64,000 bases of DNA from Marinobacter gudaonensis (GTDB lineage Bacteria; Pseudomonadota; Gammaproteobacteria; Pseudomonadales; Oleiphilaceae). Within the stretch, counting starts at the first letter, position 1; every line of letters begins with the position of its first letter. Under the pieces are notes generated by a model. The model searched no databases. It saw only the letters and a list, made by a program, of their open reading frames with translations, and was not told the DNA's origin. A program made the translations under genes and the position numbers. Location of the stretch: the NCBI RefSeq assembly GCF_900115175.1, contig NZ_FOYV01000001.1:2170001-2234000 (forward strand). Direction: 5' to 3'. This document shows, piece by piece, positions 8,135-17,419 of the stretch.

Positions 8135-9045
8135 AGCGATCCGAACTCTGCCTCGGGCACCACGGTGACGGCGATCTCCGGCTCGTGTTCGCCGCCGCCC
8201 AGCAGCACCCCTCGCAAGGGGGTAACGTCGGAGAAATCCCGGCCCCAGCCAAGGGTGATGTGCTCCAGGTCCGGTCGCACCGCGTTGGTGGGGTCCAGCT
8301 CCAGCCAGCCGAATCCCGGCACGAACAGGGCCACCCAGGCGTGGGTGGCATCAGCCCCCACCAACCGTTCCTTGCCCGCCGGCGGATGGGTGAGGATGTA
8401 ACCGCTGATGTAACGGGCCGCCAGCCCCACCGAACGCAGGCAGGCGATCATGATCTGGGAGAAGTCCTGGCACACGCCTCGCCGGGCATTGAACGCCTGC
8501 TCCACCGGCGTTGAGGTCTCGGTAGCGGTGGGGTCGAAGCTGAAATCCCGGTGGATCATCCGCATCAGGTCGTCGGCGGCCTCCACCAGCGGCCGGTCCG
8601 GCCGGAAAGCGGCGCTGGCGTAAGCGGCGTACTGGGAATCAATCGGCACGTTGGGCGAGACAAAACGGAACGCCGCAGCCTCCAGGAACTCGGGGGTGAA
8701 GGGTCGGTCGGCCCGGTAGCGAAGGGCGTCGCGCACCGCCTCCCAGGTCACGTTGAGCGCCTCGCCAGCCGGTTTCGGATGGGCCCGCAGCTCTACCCAG
8801 AACTCACTGATGATCTCCAGGTACTCGTGTTCTTCGGTGAAATGAATGGCGGTGATGCGGTTGCCGAAGCTGTCGAGGAAGGAGCGCCGCACCGAGGGGT
8901 CGGGATCGATGGCCAGGTGATGTTCCAGATTGCGCTGCCAGGGCAATGGCCGGGGCGTCAGCCGCAGCAGGTGATGGGATTCCCCAACCACCTGGTCGTA
9001 CCGGTACAGGGTCTCATGGCGCACATGGTAGCGAACGAACGTCAT
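8092..9045 (-). CDS. transglutaminase-like cysteine protein, last gene of the ATP-grasp operon
   Basis: A 317-residue cytoplasmic protein with a beta-rich bacterial transglutaminase N-terminal domain (residues 1-90) and a transglutaminase/cysteine-protease core. The triad is intact: Cys192 in GVCQDF, His235 in DATHAW and Asp251 in LELDPTN. Proteins of this type co-occur widely with circularly permuted ATP-grasp and alpha-E proteins and are predicted to cleave, transfer or crosslink the peptide bonds those enzymes make. The gene is 10 bp behind the ATP-grasp/alpha-E fusion and is last in the six-gene minus-strand run that starts at 18481. Its 3' end overlaps the hydrolase tail on the other strand. 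No signal peptide was seen. The cellular substrate is unknown. Confidence 0.85.
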   Translation of the reverse strand: MTFVRYHVRHETLYRYDQVVGESHHLLRLTPRPLPWQRNLEHHLAIDPDPSVRRSFLDSFGNRITAIHFTEEHEYLEIISEFWVELRAHPKPAGEALNVTWEAVRDALRYRADRPFTPEFLEAAAFRFVSPNVPIDSQYAAYASAAFRPDRPLVEAADDLMRMIHRDFSFDPTATETSTPVEQAFNARRGVCQDFSQIMIACLRSVGLAARYISGYILTHPPAGKERLVGADATHAWVALFVPGFGWLELDPTNAVRPDLEHITLGWGRDFSDVTPLRGVLLGGGEHEPEIAVTVVPEAEFGSLYTEGDTFLEELSS

Positions 9046-9055
9046 GGCTGCGGCC

Positions 9056-11659
9056 TCAATCCGGTGTCACGGACCGGTTCGAATACCGGGTATGGATGAA
9101 ATACTGGCGCTGGATTTCATCGGATACACGATAGACCTCGTCACGCACCGCGTAAAGCGTTTCGGCGAGGGTCTCGCAGGCCTTGTCTGGCCGCTTGCGC
9201 TCAAATTCGTGAAGGTCCACCGCCCGCAACCGCTGCAGGCAGTCGCCGAGGTCCGGCGGGAACAACTGACCGGTCTTCCGCCCCATTTCCGGCAGGTCTT
9301 TCTGAAGCTGGAGCACCTGGAACATCACCGAATGAGGGTTGCTGGCATCCATCACCAGGGTATGCAGAACCCCGAGCAGTTCAGGCGTGCGGCGGTATCG
9401 GGTGCGGTAGGTCACCTCGGAGTTGGCCACCTCCAGCAGCCACTCCAGCATGGCGTTGCGGCCGAAGCGGTCACTGAACAGCGGCACGCAGATCAGCGTA
9501 CACAGATTGGCCAGGCGCTCGAGTCGGCGGCCAATCACCAGGAACCCCCAGCTGGTGTCGCGGGTGATGTCGTCCATGGCAAAGCCGGCCAGGGAAATAC
9601 AATCCAGCAGCACCAGGTTCAGGGCCCGTACCGCCTGGTCCGGCGTTCTTGGCGCCGGGGTCAGCGGCCGGCCAACCCGGTTCAGGGTGTGCCAGTTGTC
9701 GGCCGACAGCCGGTCCCGCACCTGGCTGGCATTGAACAGCAGGCCCTGCAGTATGGAGGCGATGGATCCGGGCAACTTGAGATCACTGACGGCCCTTAGC
9801 AGAGCTTTGGGCAGCGGTTCCGGCTCGGCCTCCTCGTCCGGCTCTGGCAGCGTGCCGAACTGTATCGCTGCCTGCTGCAGTCCCAGCAGCGCTTCCTCAC
9901 CGGCATGATCGTGGCCCGAGAGCCGGTTGAACGCCGCCCGTAAAAGGCGTGCTGTGCCCTCGGTCCGCTCCGAGTGCCGGCCCATCCAGAACAGGTTCTC
10001 GCCCACCCGCGAGGGAGTGTCCCGTTCGCCATCAAGCAGATCCGACACCTGCAACCGCTTCTTGAGCAGCGAGGTGGAACTGGCGGTACCCCGGGCCTGT
10101 ACCCAGGTGTCCTTGGACAACCCGCCCCGCTGCATGGAAATAACCTCCACCCCTTCATCAGCGGCCACCCGGGTAAGCCCGCCCGGCATAACCTGCCAGC
10201 CATCGGGTGTGGCGGCGGCAAACAGGCGCAGGCCGATGGAGCGGGTGGCCAGGGGTCGATCCGGCTGGCCCCGCCAGACCGGCGCCTGGGAAAGATGCAC
10301 CAGTTCCTGGCCGACAAAGGCGTGCGGATGCGCGTGCATTTTCCGGATCAGGGCATCGCGCTCGGCGCCCTTCAGGCGATGGCCGAAGACCGGCTCCATG
10401 CGCATGCTGCCAAACGCGGGTTTGACCACCAGCTCGTCGAGGTGCTCGATTACATAGTCGAGGGCCGGCTTTTCGCCACACCACCAGGAAGCCACCGAAG
10501 GCATGGCCAGGGATTCGCCCAGCAGCTTCTTGGAAATCTCGGGCAGGAAGCCGAACAGCGCGGCGCTCTCCAGCACGCCGGAGCCCAGGGCATTGGCCAT
10601 CAGCACCTTGCCGGCGCGAACCGCCCCGAGCAGGCCGGGAATGCCCAGCACCGAGTCGGCCCGCAGTTCCAGCGGGTCGCAGAAGCCGTCGTCGAGCCGG
10701 CGGTAGATGGCATGCACCCGGCGCAATCCCTGGAGGGTTTTCAGGTACACGGTGTCGTCGCGCACCGTCAGGTCCTGGCCTTCCACCAGCGGCAGGCCCA
10801 GGTAGCGGGCCAGGAACACGTGTTCGAAATAGGTTTCGTTGAACCGGCCCGGGGTCAACAGGACACACAAGGGCCGTTCGTTGCCGGTCGGCGCCATGGT
10901 GGCCAGGCCGTTCTGGAAGGCCTGGAAGAACGACGACAGGTTAGTGGCCGGCAGATTATGAAATGGCGCGGGAAACGCCCGGGAAATCACCAGGCGGTTC
11001 TGCAGAGCGTAGCCCGCCCCGGAAGGTGCCTGGGTGCGATCGGCCATGACCCACCAGCTGCCATCCGGCGCCCGGCCAAGGTCCAGGGCATACAGATGCA
11101 GGAAACGACCGCCGGCCGGGCGAATGCCCTGGCACGGCCACTGAAATCCCCCCTGGCCGTACACCAGCGCCGGAGGCAGCAAGCCCTCTTTGAGCAGCGA
11201 CTGCCGGCCGTAAAGGTCGGCCAGAACCCGATCCAGCAATTCTGCGCGCTGGGCGACAGCCCGGGACAACCCCTGCCACTCGTCGGCACCCAGCACCAGG
11301 GGTAGGAGATCGACTTCCCAGGGGCGGGTAACGCCTCGGGGGTCCTCGTAGACGTTGTAGGTAACGCCATCTTCGGCAATGGCCGTGGACACCGTCTGGG
11401 CTCTCTGGTTGAGGCCCTCGAGCGACTCACCGTTCAGTTGCTGCAACAGCGGACGCCAGTGGCTGCCGGGGCCGCCCCGGGAGCCCAGCTCATCAAACCG
11501 GTCGGACACCGGGTGATACTGGCTGAGGATGTCCGTTACTGCGCGTTGCTTGGCCACCTTGAGGTCGGGCTCCGTTGGTTCAGTGAGCTTGAAGCATAGC
11601 CGCTTTGCCACCCGTGGAGCCAGCACCGCAGGATCCGCACAATCCTCCCCCCGATTCAC
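9056..11659 (-). CDS. circularly permuted ATP-grasp fused to alpha-E domain
   Basis: An 867-residue two-part protein. Residues about 60-530 resemble the circularly permuted type 2 ATP-grasp encoded at 15950-17410, and residues about 555-860 form an alpha-helical alpha-E domain (GENLFWMGRHSERTE). Two nucleotide-site segments look altered compared with the stand-alone paralogue. The metal-binding strand reads VMADRTQAPSG (204-214) where the paralogue has VLEDNLRVPSG. The lysine strand reads VVKPAFGSMRM (from 411) in place of VVKPANESGGYGM, losing the glycine-rich loop. The adjoining IYRRLDDGFCDP is conserved. It may therefore be a non-catalytic partner or act on a different substrate. A GTG start at 11659 overlaps the stop of the preceding gene, which implies translational coupling; GTG at 11626 is an alternative start. 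Confidence 0.85.
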   Translation of the reverse strand: MNRGEDCADPAVLAPRVAKRLCFKLTEPTEPDLKVAKQRAVTDILSQYHPVSDRFDELGSRGGPGSHWRPLLQQLNGESLEGLNQRAQTVSTAIAEDGVTYNVYEDPRGVTRPWEVDLLPLVLGADEWQGLSRAVAQRAELLDRVLADLYGRQSLLKEGLLPPALVYGQGGFQWPCQGIRPAGGRFLHLYALDLGRAPDGSWWVMADRTQAPSGAGYALQNRLVISRAFPAPFHNLPATNLSSFFQAFQNGLATMAPTGNERPLCVLLTPGRFNETYFEHVFLARYLGLPLVEGQDLTVRDDTVYLKTLQGLRRVHAIYRRLDDGFCDPLELRADSVLGIPGLLGAVRAGKVLMANALGSGVLESAALFGFLPEISKKLLGESLAMPSVASWWCGEKPALDYVIEHLDELVVKPAFGSMRMEPVFGHRLKGAERDALIRKMHAHPHAFVGQELVHLSQAPVWRGQPDRPLATRSIGLRLFAAATPDGWQVMPGGLTRVAADEGVEVISMQRGGLSKDTWVQARGTASSTSLLKKRLQVSDLLDGERDTPSRVGENLFWMGRHSERTEGTARLLRAAFNRLSGHDHAGEEALLGLQQAAIQFGTLPEPDEEAEPEPLPKALLRAVSDLKLPGSIASILQGLLFNASQVRDRLSADNWHTLNRVGRPLTPAPRTPDQAVRALNLVLLDCISLAGFAMDDITRDTSWGFLVIGRRLERLANLCTLICVPLFSDRFGRNAMLEWLLEVANSEVTYRTRYRRTPELLGVLHTLVMDASNPHSVMFQVLQLQKDLPEMGRKTGQLFPPDLGDCLQRLRAVDLHEFERKRPDKACETLAETLYAVRDEVYRVSDEIQRQYFIHTRYSNRSVTPD

Positions 11660-14600
11660 TCCCCGTTGTGATAGCGCAGGTCCAGAGTAAACGGAAACTC
11701 CCGGTGCTCGGGGACCGGGCGCCGGGGTTGCCTGCCGTCACTGTGTCCCATCCGGAAGAAACGCGCCATGCGACGGCCCTCGGCCTCGAAGGAGTTCACT
11801 GGCAGGGTCTCGAAGTTCCGGCCGCCCGGATGAGTAACGTGGTACTGACAGCCCCCCAGGCTGCGCTCGTTCCAGGTATCCACCAGGTCGAAGACCAGCG
11901 GGCCATCCACACCGATGGTGGGGTGCATGCACTGGGGCGGCTGCCAGGCCCGGTAACGGACGCCCGCCACGAATTCACCCACCTTGCCGGTGGCCTGCAG
12001 CGGCAGCGGGACCTGGTTGCAGGTCACCTGATAGCGGTCGGGCGCGGCGCCGCGAACCTTCACCTGCAGGCGCTCCAGCGACGAATCCACGTAGCGCGCA
12101 GTACCGCCAATGGCGCCGTGCTCGCCGGTCACATGCCAGGGCTCCAGGGCGGTGCGCAGCTCCAGGGCAATGCCCTGCACCGCGTAGTCCCCGATCCGCG
12201 GGAACCGGAATTCAAAGTGCGGCGCAAACCACTCGCGCTCCAGCGGGTAGCCCCGGCCCTGCATGTCGGCAATCACATCCTCGAAATCCTGCCAGACGTA
12301 ATGCGGCAGCAGGAAGCGGTCGTGCAGCTCGGTGCCCCAGCGCACCAGCCGCGAGGGCCGGTAGGGCTCTTCCCAGAAGCGGGCCACCAGGGCCCGCAGC
12401 AGCAGTTGCTGGGTCAGACTCATGCGGGCGTGGGGCGGCATCTCGAAGGCTCGCAGTTCCAGCAGCCCGTGGCGCCCGCCCGGGCCGTCAGGCGAATACA
12501 GCTTGTCGATGCAGAACTCGGCACGGTGGGTGTTGCCGGTCACATCAGTGAGCAGGTCCCGCAGCAGGCGATCCACCATCCAGGGCGCCACCTTCTTGCC
12601 GATGGGACACACCCGGTCCATTTCCTGGAACGCCAGTTCCAGCTCGAACACGTGGTCGTTGCGCGCTTCGTCGATGCGGGGCGCCTGTGAGCTGGGCCCG
12701 ATAAACAGTCCGGAGAACAGATAGGACAGGCTCGGGTGGTTGTGCCAGTAACTGACCAGGCTACGCAACAGGTCGGGCCGTCGCAGGAAGGGTGAATCCT
12801 CGGCAGATCGTGAACCGAGTACGAAGTGGTTGCCACCGCCGGTGCCCGTGTGGCGGCCATCGAGCATGAACTTCTCGCTGGTCAGGCGGCATTCGTAGGC
12901 ATCGGCATAGAGCGACTCGGTCTGCTCCACCAGCTCATCCCAGGTATCCACCGGCTGCACGTTCACCTCAATCACCCCCGGGTCCGGTGTTACCCGGAAG
13001 TGGTTCAGGCGACGATCAGAGGGCGGCTCGTAGCCTTCCAGCAGTACCGGCTGCGCCAGTTCGGCGGCGGTTTTCTCGATGGCGGCCACCAACGCCAGGT
13101 ACGGCTCAAGCTCCGCCAGTGGTGGCATGAAAATCCGCAGAATGCCCTCCCTGGGCTCCACGCACAGGGCGGTACGGACAATGTCGGTGGCCGACTCGCC
13201 TTTTTTCGGCTCAGCTGCCGCCATCTCGGCATCGCCCGCGCGTCCGCGCAGGTTCCATTGCAGGATGTCTTCGTTGCGCGGCAGAGCCTCACGGGGCGCA
13301 AAGGGATCCGGCTCGTGGATCCATGGATAGTCGGCCTCCGCCACCCAGGGCTGACTGTCCAGGGGCAGCCGGTAGCCCATGGGTGAGCCGCCGGGAATCA
13401 GGTAACAGCGCTCGCTGCGCAGGAACCAGGGGCCGGTCTGCCAGTTGTCGTTGTCTTCCCCGCGCTTGAGCGGCAGTACATAACCCACCGGCTGGTCCAA
13501 CCCGCGACTGAAAATCTGCTGCAGCTGCTTTCGCTCCAGCGGGTTGTCCAGCTTCGAATCAAAGGGGTCCACGTTCACCGGCAGCCGCCGCTCCCGCCAC
13601 AGGTAATAGAAGGCGTCCTCGAAGGCCGGGAACACCTGGTCGTCTTCCACACCCAGCTGACGGGTCAGCGCTTCAACAAACTGCCGGGCCGATTCCGCCG
13701 TGGCCTCGCCCGCCTTGCGTTCATCCGCCAGCCAGAGCTCGTCCTGCCAGATGGTCTCACCGTCGCGACGCCAGAAGCAGTTCAACGACCAACGCGGGAG
13801 GGGCTCGCCGGGGTACCATTTGCCCTGCCCGAAGTGCACCAGCCCGCCAGCACCGTAGCGGTTACGCATGCGGTGGTACAGGTCGATGGCTTTGAGACGT
13901 TTGGTCGGGCCCATGGCCTCGGTGTTCCACTCGGGCTCGTCGCGGTCGTGATTGGCGACAAAGGTGGGCTCGCCGCCCTGGGTCAGGCGCACGTCCAGTT
14001 CCCGAAGGCGGCTATCGACCTGATGACCGAGCGCCACCACCTGCTGCCACTGCTCTTCGGTATAGGGCTTGGTCACCCGGGGCGCTTCCCAGATGCGCTC
14101 CACGCTCATCTGGTGTTCGAACTCAACGTCACAGTCTTCCACCATGCCGGTGATGGGCGCGGCGGAGGACGGCTCGGGGCTGCAGGCCAGGGGAATGTGC
14201 CCTTCCCCGGCGAACAGGCCGGAAGTGGGATCCAGGCCCACCCAGCCAGCGCCGGGCAGGAATACCTCTGCCCAGGCGTGCAGGTCGGTAAAGTCGGCTT
14301 CGGCCCCGGAGGGCCCGTCCAGCGCTTTCTGGTCCGCCTTGAGCTGGATCAGATAACCCGAGACAAACCGGGCGGCCAGGCCGAGATAGCGAAGCGTCTG
14401 CACCAGCAACCAGGCGGAATCCCGGCAGGAACCGGAGCCTTTCTTCAGGGTTTCCTCCGGGGTCTGCACGCCCGGCTCCATGCGGATGAGGTAATCCACC
14501 CGATCGGCCAGGCGCTGGTTCAGGCCCACCAGAAAATCCACGCTGGGGGTTTCCGAGCGGTCAATCATCGCCATCCATTTCCGGAATTCCGGCGTTTCCG

Positions 14601-14964
14601 GCAGCTTGTGCAGATAGGGCGCCAGCTCTACTGACTGCCAGTCCTCGTAGCTGAACGGGATGGTTTCCGCCCTGGGTTCCAGGAAGAAATCGAACGGGTT
14701 GATCACCGCCATTTCCGCCACCAGGTCCACCACGATCTTCAGTTCCGGGGTCTTCTCTGGAAACACCAGGCGCGCCAGGTAGTTGGCCTGGGGGTCCTGC
14801 TGCCAGTTAACAAAGTGGCCCTCGGGCTCAACCCGGAGGGAATAGCTCAGGATACGCGTCCGGGCATGGGGACAGGGCCGCAGGCGAACCACCTGTGGCC
14901 CCAGGGTTACCGGCCGCTCGTAGCGGTAATGGGTGGTATGACTCAGGGCTACGTGAATCGACAT
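11656..14964 (-). CDS. large transglutaminase-DUF2126 protein
   Basis: An 1102-residue protein. The N-terminal third repeats the layout of the small transglutaminase: a beta-rich leader domain, then a core with Cys180 (GSGSCRDSAW), His229 (TDLHAW) and Asp245 (GLDPTSG), so the triad is intact. The remaining 750 or so residues belong to DUF2126, a region found almost only behind such transglutaminases in ATP-grasp/alpha-E loci; it includes the segments TQGGEPTF and LDGRHTGTGGGNHF. No signal peptide or membrane helix is seen. It is coupled to the next gene by a 4-bp overlap. The DUF2126 region probably carries a second activity or holds the substrate, but nothing in it tells me which. Confidence 0.88.
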   Translation of the reverse strand: MSIHVALSHTTHYRYERPVTLGPQVVRLRPCPHARTRILSYSLRVEPEGHFVNWQQDPQANYLARLVFPEKTPELKIVVDLVAEMAVINPFDFFLEPRAETIPFSYEDWQSVELAPYLHKLPETPEFRKWMAMIDRSETPSVDFLVGLNQRLADRVDYLIRMEPGVQTPEETLKKGSGSCRDSAWLLVQTLRYLGLAARFVSGYLIQLKADQKALDGPSGAEADFTDLHAWAEVFLPGAGWVGLDPTSGLFAGEGHIPLACSPEPSSAAPITGMVEDCDVEFEHQMSVERIWEAPRVTKPYTEEQWQQVVALGHQVDSRLRELDVRLTQGGEPTFVANHDRDEPEWNTEAMGPTKRLKAIDLYHRMRNRYGAGGLVHFGQGKWYPGEPLPRWSLNCFWRRDGETIWQDELWLADERKAGEATAESARQFVEALTRQLGVEDDQVFPAFEDAFYYLWRERRLPVNVDPFDSKLDNPLERKQLQQIFSRGLDQPVGYVLPLKRGEDNDNWQTGPWFLRSERCYLIPGGSPMGYRLPLDSQPWVAEADYPWIHEPDPFAPREALPRNEDILQWNLRGRAGDAEMAAAEPKKGESATDIVRTALCVEPREGILRIFMPPLAELEPYLALVAAIEKTAAELAQPVLLEGYEPPSDRRLNHFRVTPDPGVIEVNVQPVDTWDELVEQTESLYADAYECRLTSEKFMLDGRHTGTGGGNHFVLGSRSAEDSPFLRRPDLLRSLVSYWHNHPSLSYLFSGLFIGPSSQAPRIDEARNDHVFELELAFQEMDRVCPIGKKVAPWMVDRLLRDLLTDVTGNTHRAEFCIDKLYSPDGPGGRHGLLELRAFEMPPHARMSLTQQLLLRALVARFWEEPYRPSRLVRWGTELHDRFLLPHYVWQDFEDVIADMQGRGYPLEREWFAPHFEFRFPRIGDYAVQGIALELRTALEPWHVTGEHGAIGGTARYVDSSLERLQVKVRGAAPDRYQVTCNQVPLPLQATGKVGEFVAGVRYRAWQPPQCMHPTIGVDGPLVFDLVDTWNERSLGGCQYHVTHPGGRNFETLPVNSFEAEGRRMARFFRMGHSDGRQPRRPVPEHREFPFTLDLRYHNGE

Positions 14965-15009
14965 GGTGGCTCTCTCGCAATCGCTTCAGTACGGAAAATC
15001 AAACAGGTC

Positions 15010-15948
15010 TCAGGCCGCTTCGTAAACGGGAAACCAGGTCTCGACAATGTCTTCGTGGAGTTCGCCAATCTCCAGCTGCAGGTTCTCCAGGAACAGGATG
15101 CCACCCTCCTTGCGGATAAGCGCATCCACATCCGCCTCTCTTGTGTGCCGAACCGCCTGCAGCGCGGTGCGCAGGGGAATCTCGTTCCGAGGCAGCCGGC
15201 CCAGGGCACTGGCTACTTCACCAAGGCTGTGCAACACCGACCGGGGAAAGGGCTCGTTCTGCAGCAGGAACCGGACCACCAGAGGGCCGCTGACCTTGCG
15301 CCGGACATTGTGGCGGTACATCTGGAAGGCACTCTGATAGCGCAGCACGCTGGTCCACATGATCCCGCCGTAGGTGTCGGTGCCATCCCAGCCATCCAGG
15401 AACTGCAGCGCGCCCACCTCGATCTGCCGTGTGGCCATGTCGGCCCGCTCCAGATTGCGCCCTACCCGGATAAAGTCGTAACCGATGTCGTGGCTCATAC
15501 AGCCGGCCAGCAGTCCGTTGAGCATCTGACACCGACCGACGATTTCGGTCAGAAAGTCATAACGGGCGCGCTTGCCAACGCCCTGGTCCAGGTTGTCCTG
15601 GATATAGCGATACAGCTCGTTGATGACCTCCCAGGCGTCGGTGGGCACCTGGTCGCGGGTGGTGCGAACGTTCTCCCGGGCGGCCTTGATGCAGGAGGCG
15701 ATGGAACTGGGGTTGTAGTTATCAGCCACCAGGAACTTCACGCAGTTGCGCTCATCGGCCCTTTGATAGTGCTCGTCGAACACCGCCCCCATGCCGGTCA
15801 CGGCCACCAGCCCCTTCCAGGACAGCTGGGTTTCCCGGGGCATGTCCAGGGCCATGGAATTGAAGGCCATGATCATCCGGGCGTTGTTCTCGGCCCGTTC
15901 CAGGTATCGGGCCATCCAGTACAGTCGTTCCGCTACACGTGACAGCAC
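15010..15948 (-). CDS. alpha-E domain protein
   Basis: A stand-alone alpha-E protein of about 312 residues, almost entirely alpha-helical, beginning VLSRVAERLYWMARYLERAE. The YWMARYLERAEN signature helix is matched by FWMGRHSERTE in the fusion protein encoded at 9056-11659, so the operon encodes two alpha-E domains. The family is always linked to circularly permuted ATP-grasp proteins and is thought to work with them, perhaps as a helical partner; its biochemistry is unknown. The start is placed at the GTG at 15948 because AGGAG lies 7 bases upstream. A longer frame from a TTG at 15969 would bury that site. With this start the gap to the preceding stop is a single base, which implies translational coupling. 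Confidence 0.85.
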   Translation of the reverse strand: MLSRVAERLYWMARYLERAENNARMIMAFNSMALDMPRETQLSWKGLVAVTGMGAVFDEHYQRADERNCVKFLVADNYNPSSIASCIKAARENVRTTRDQVPTDAWEVINELYRYIQDNLDQGVGKRARYDFLTEIVGRCQMLNGLLAGCMSHDIGYDFIRVGRNLERADMATRQIEVGALQFLDGWDGTDTYGGIMWTSVLRYQSAFQMYRHNVRRKVSGPLVVRFLLQNEPFPRSVLHSLGEVASALGRLPRNEIPLRTALQAVRHTREADVDALIRKEGGILFLENLQLEIGELHEDIVETWFPVYEAA

Positions 15949-15949
15949 A

Positions 15950-17410
15950 TCAGTTCTCCTCGTCCACAATCCAGGTATCCTTGCTTCCCCCGCCCTGGGA
16001 GGAATTCACCACCAGGGAGCCCTTACGCATGGCAACGCGGGTCAGGCCGCCAGCAGTCACGTAGGTCCGCACCCCCTGCAGCACGAACGGGCGCAGGTCC
16101 AGATGCCGGGGCGCCAGGCCCTCCTCGGTGAGGGTCGGCGCCACCGACAGACTCAGGGTGGGCTGGGCAATGTAGTTGCGCGGGTTCTTGTTGATCAATT
16201 TGGCAAACTCGGCGCGCTGCTTCTTGGTGGAGTGGGGCCCCACCAGCATGCCGTAGCCGCCGGACTCGTTGGCCGGCTTCACCACCAGCTCGTCCAGGTG
16301 CTCCAGCACGTATTCCCGGTCCTGCTTGTTCACGCACATGTAGGTGGGCACGTTGGGAATGATCGGCTCCTCGTCGAGGTAATAACGGATCATATCCGGC
16401 ACGAAGGCGTAGATGACCTTGTCGTCGGCCACCCCGGCGCCAGGCGCGTTGGCCAGGCCCACCTTGCCGTTGCGCCAGGCCCGCATGAGCCCAGGTACGC
16501 CCAGGGTGGAGTCGGCCCGGAACACTTCGGGGTCGAGGAAATCGTCGTCAATCCGGCGGTAGATCACATCCACCCGTTCCAGACCCTCGACGGTGCGCAT
16601 GTAGACGCAGTCGTCCTCGCCCACCACCAGGTCGGCGCCTTCCACCAGCTCGGCGCCCATGCGCTGGGCCAGGAACGAATGCTCGAAATAGGCGGAGTTG
16701 AAGATGCCCGGTGTCAGCACCGCGATTTTCGGGTGGTCCTGAGGCCGCGGCGAAATAGAGGCGAGCATGTCGAACAGCTGGTTGGTGTAGTCGTCCACCG
16801 GCAGGATGGCGGTGTTCTCGAACAGCTCCGGGAACACCCGTTTGGTCAGCTGGCGATTCTCCAGCATGTAGGACACACCGGAGGGCACCCGCAGATTGTC
16901 CTCCAGCACATAGACCTTGCCGTCCTTGTCGCGCACCAGGTCGGAGCCGCAGATATGGGCCCAGACCCCCAGCGGCGGGGTGAAGCCCCGGCACTGTTCC
17001 CGGAAGTTTTTGGAGTTGGCGAACACGTACTTGGGGATGACCTTGTCCTTGACGATCTGCTGGTCGTTGTAGATGTCGTTGATGAACATGTTCAGGGCGG
17101 TCAGGCGCTGGGCCAGTCCCTGTTCGATGGTTTCCCACTCACTCAGGGAAATGACCCGGGGAATGATGTCGAACGGCCAGGCCCGGTCGATGTTCTCGCC
17201 TTCGCTGTAGATGGTGAAACTGATGCCCATTTCCAGAATCGCCAGCTCGGCGGCCTGCTGCCGGGCCTGGATCTCCTCCGAATCCAGGTTGCCCAGGTAC
17301 TCGGTGATCTCGGTGGCCGCCGGCCGGGGCTGACCCTTGGCGGCGATCAGTTCGTCGTAGAAGTCGTTCGGGTCGTAATTCTTCCAGTCAATGAGTTTGT
17401 TTTTCTTCAT
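15950..17410 (-). CDS. circularly permuted type 2 ATP-grasp protein
   Basis: A 486-residue predicted carboxylate-amine ligase. The nucleotide-binding parts appear in permuted order: VLEDNLRVPSG with the acidic/Asn metal ligands comes before YRRIDDDFLDP, and the lysine strand and glycine-rich loop VVKPANESGGYGM comes near residue 390. It closes with the conserved GGLTRVA and SSQGGGSKDTW segments. All key motifs look intact, unlike in the fused paralogue at 9056-11659, so this is probably the active ligase of the operon. ATP-grasp enzymes activate a carboxylate as acyl-phosphate and join it to an amine, which here is predicted to form peptide-like bonds. It is second in the operon, 9 bp behind the metallopeptidase and 1 bp ahead of alpha-E. 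Confidence 0.88.
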   Translation of the reverse strand: MKKNKLIDWKNYDPNDFYDELIAAKGQPRPAATEITEYLGNLDSEEIQARQQAAELAILEMGISFTIYSEGENIDRAWPFDIIPRVISLSEWETIEQGLAQRLTALNMFINDIYNDQQIVKDKVIPKYVFANSKNFREQCRGFTPPLGVWAHICGSDLVRDKDGKVYVLEDNLRVPSGVSYMLENRQLTKRVFPELFENTAILPVDDYTNQLFDMLASISPRPQDHPKIAVLTPGIFNSAYFEHSFLAQRMGAELVEGADLVVGEDDCVYMRTVEGLERVDVIYRRIDDDFLDPEVFRADSTLGVPGLMRAWRNGKVGLANAPGAGVADDKVIYAFVPDMIRYYLDEEPIIPNVPTYMCVNKQDREYVLEHLDELVVKPANESGGYGMLVGPHSTKKQRAEFAKLINKNPRNYIAQPTLSLSVAPTLTEEGLAPRHLDLRPFVLQGVRTYVTAGGLTRVAMRKGSLVVNSSQGGGSKDTWIVDEEN

Positions 17411-17419
17411 GGTCTGTCC

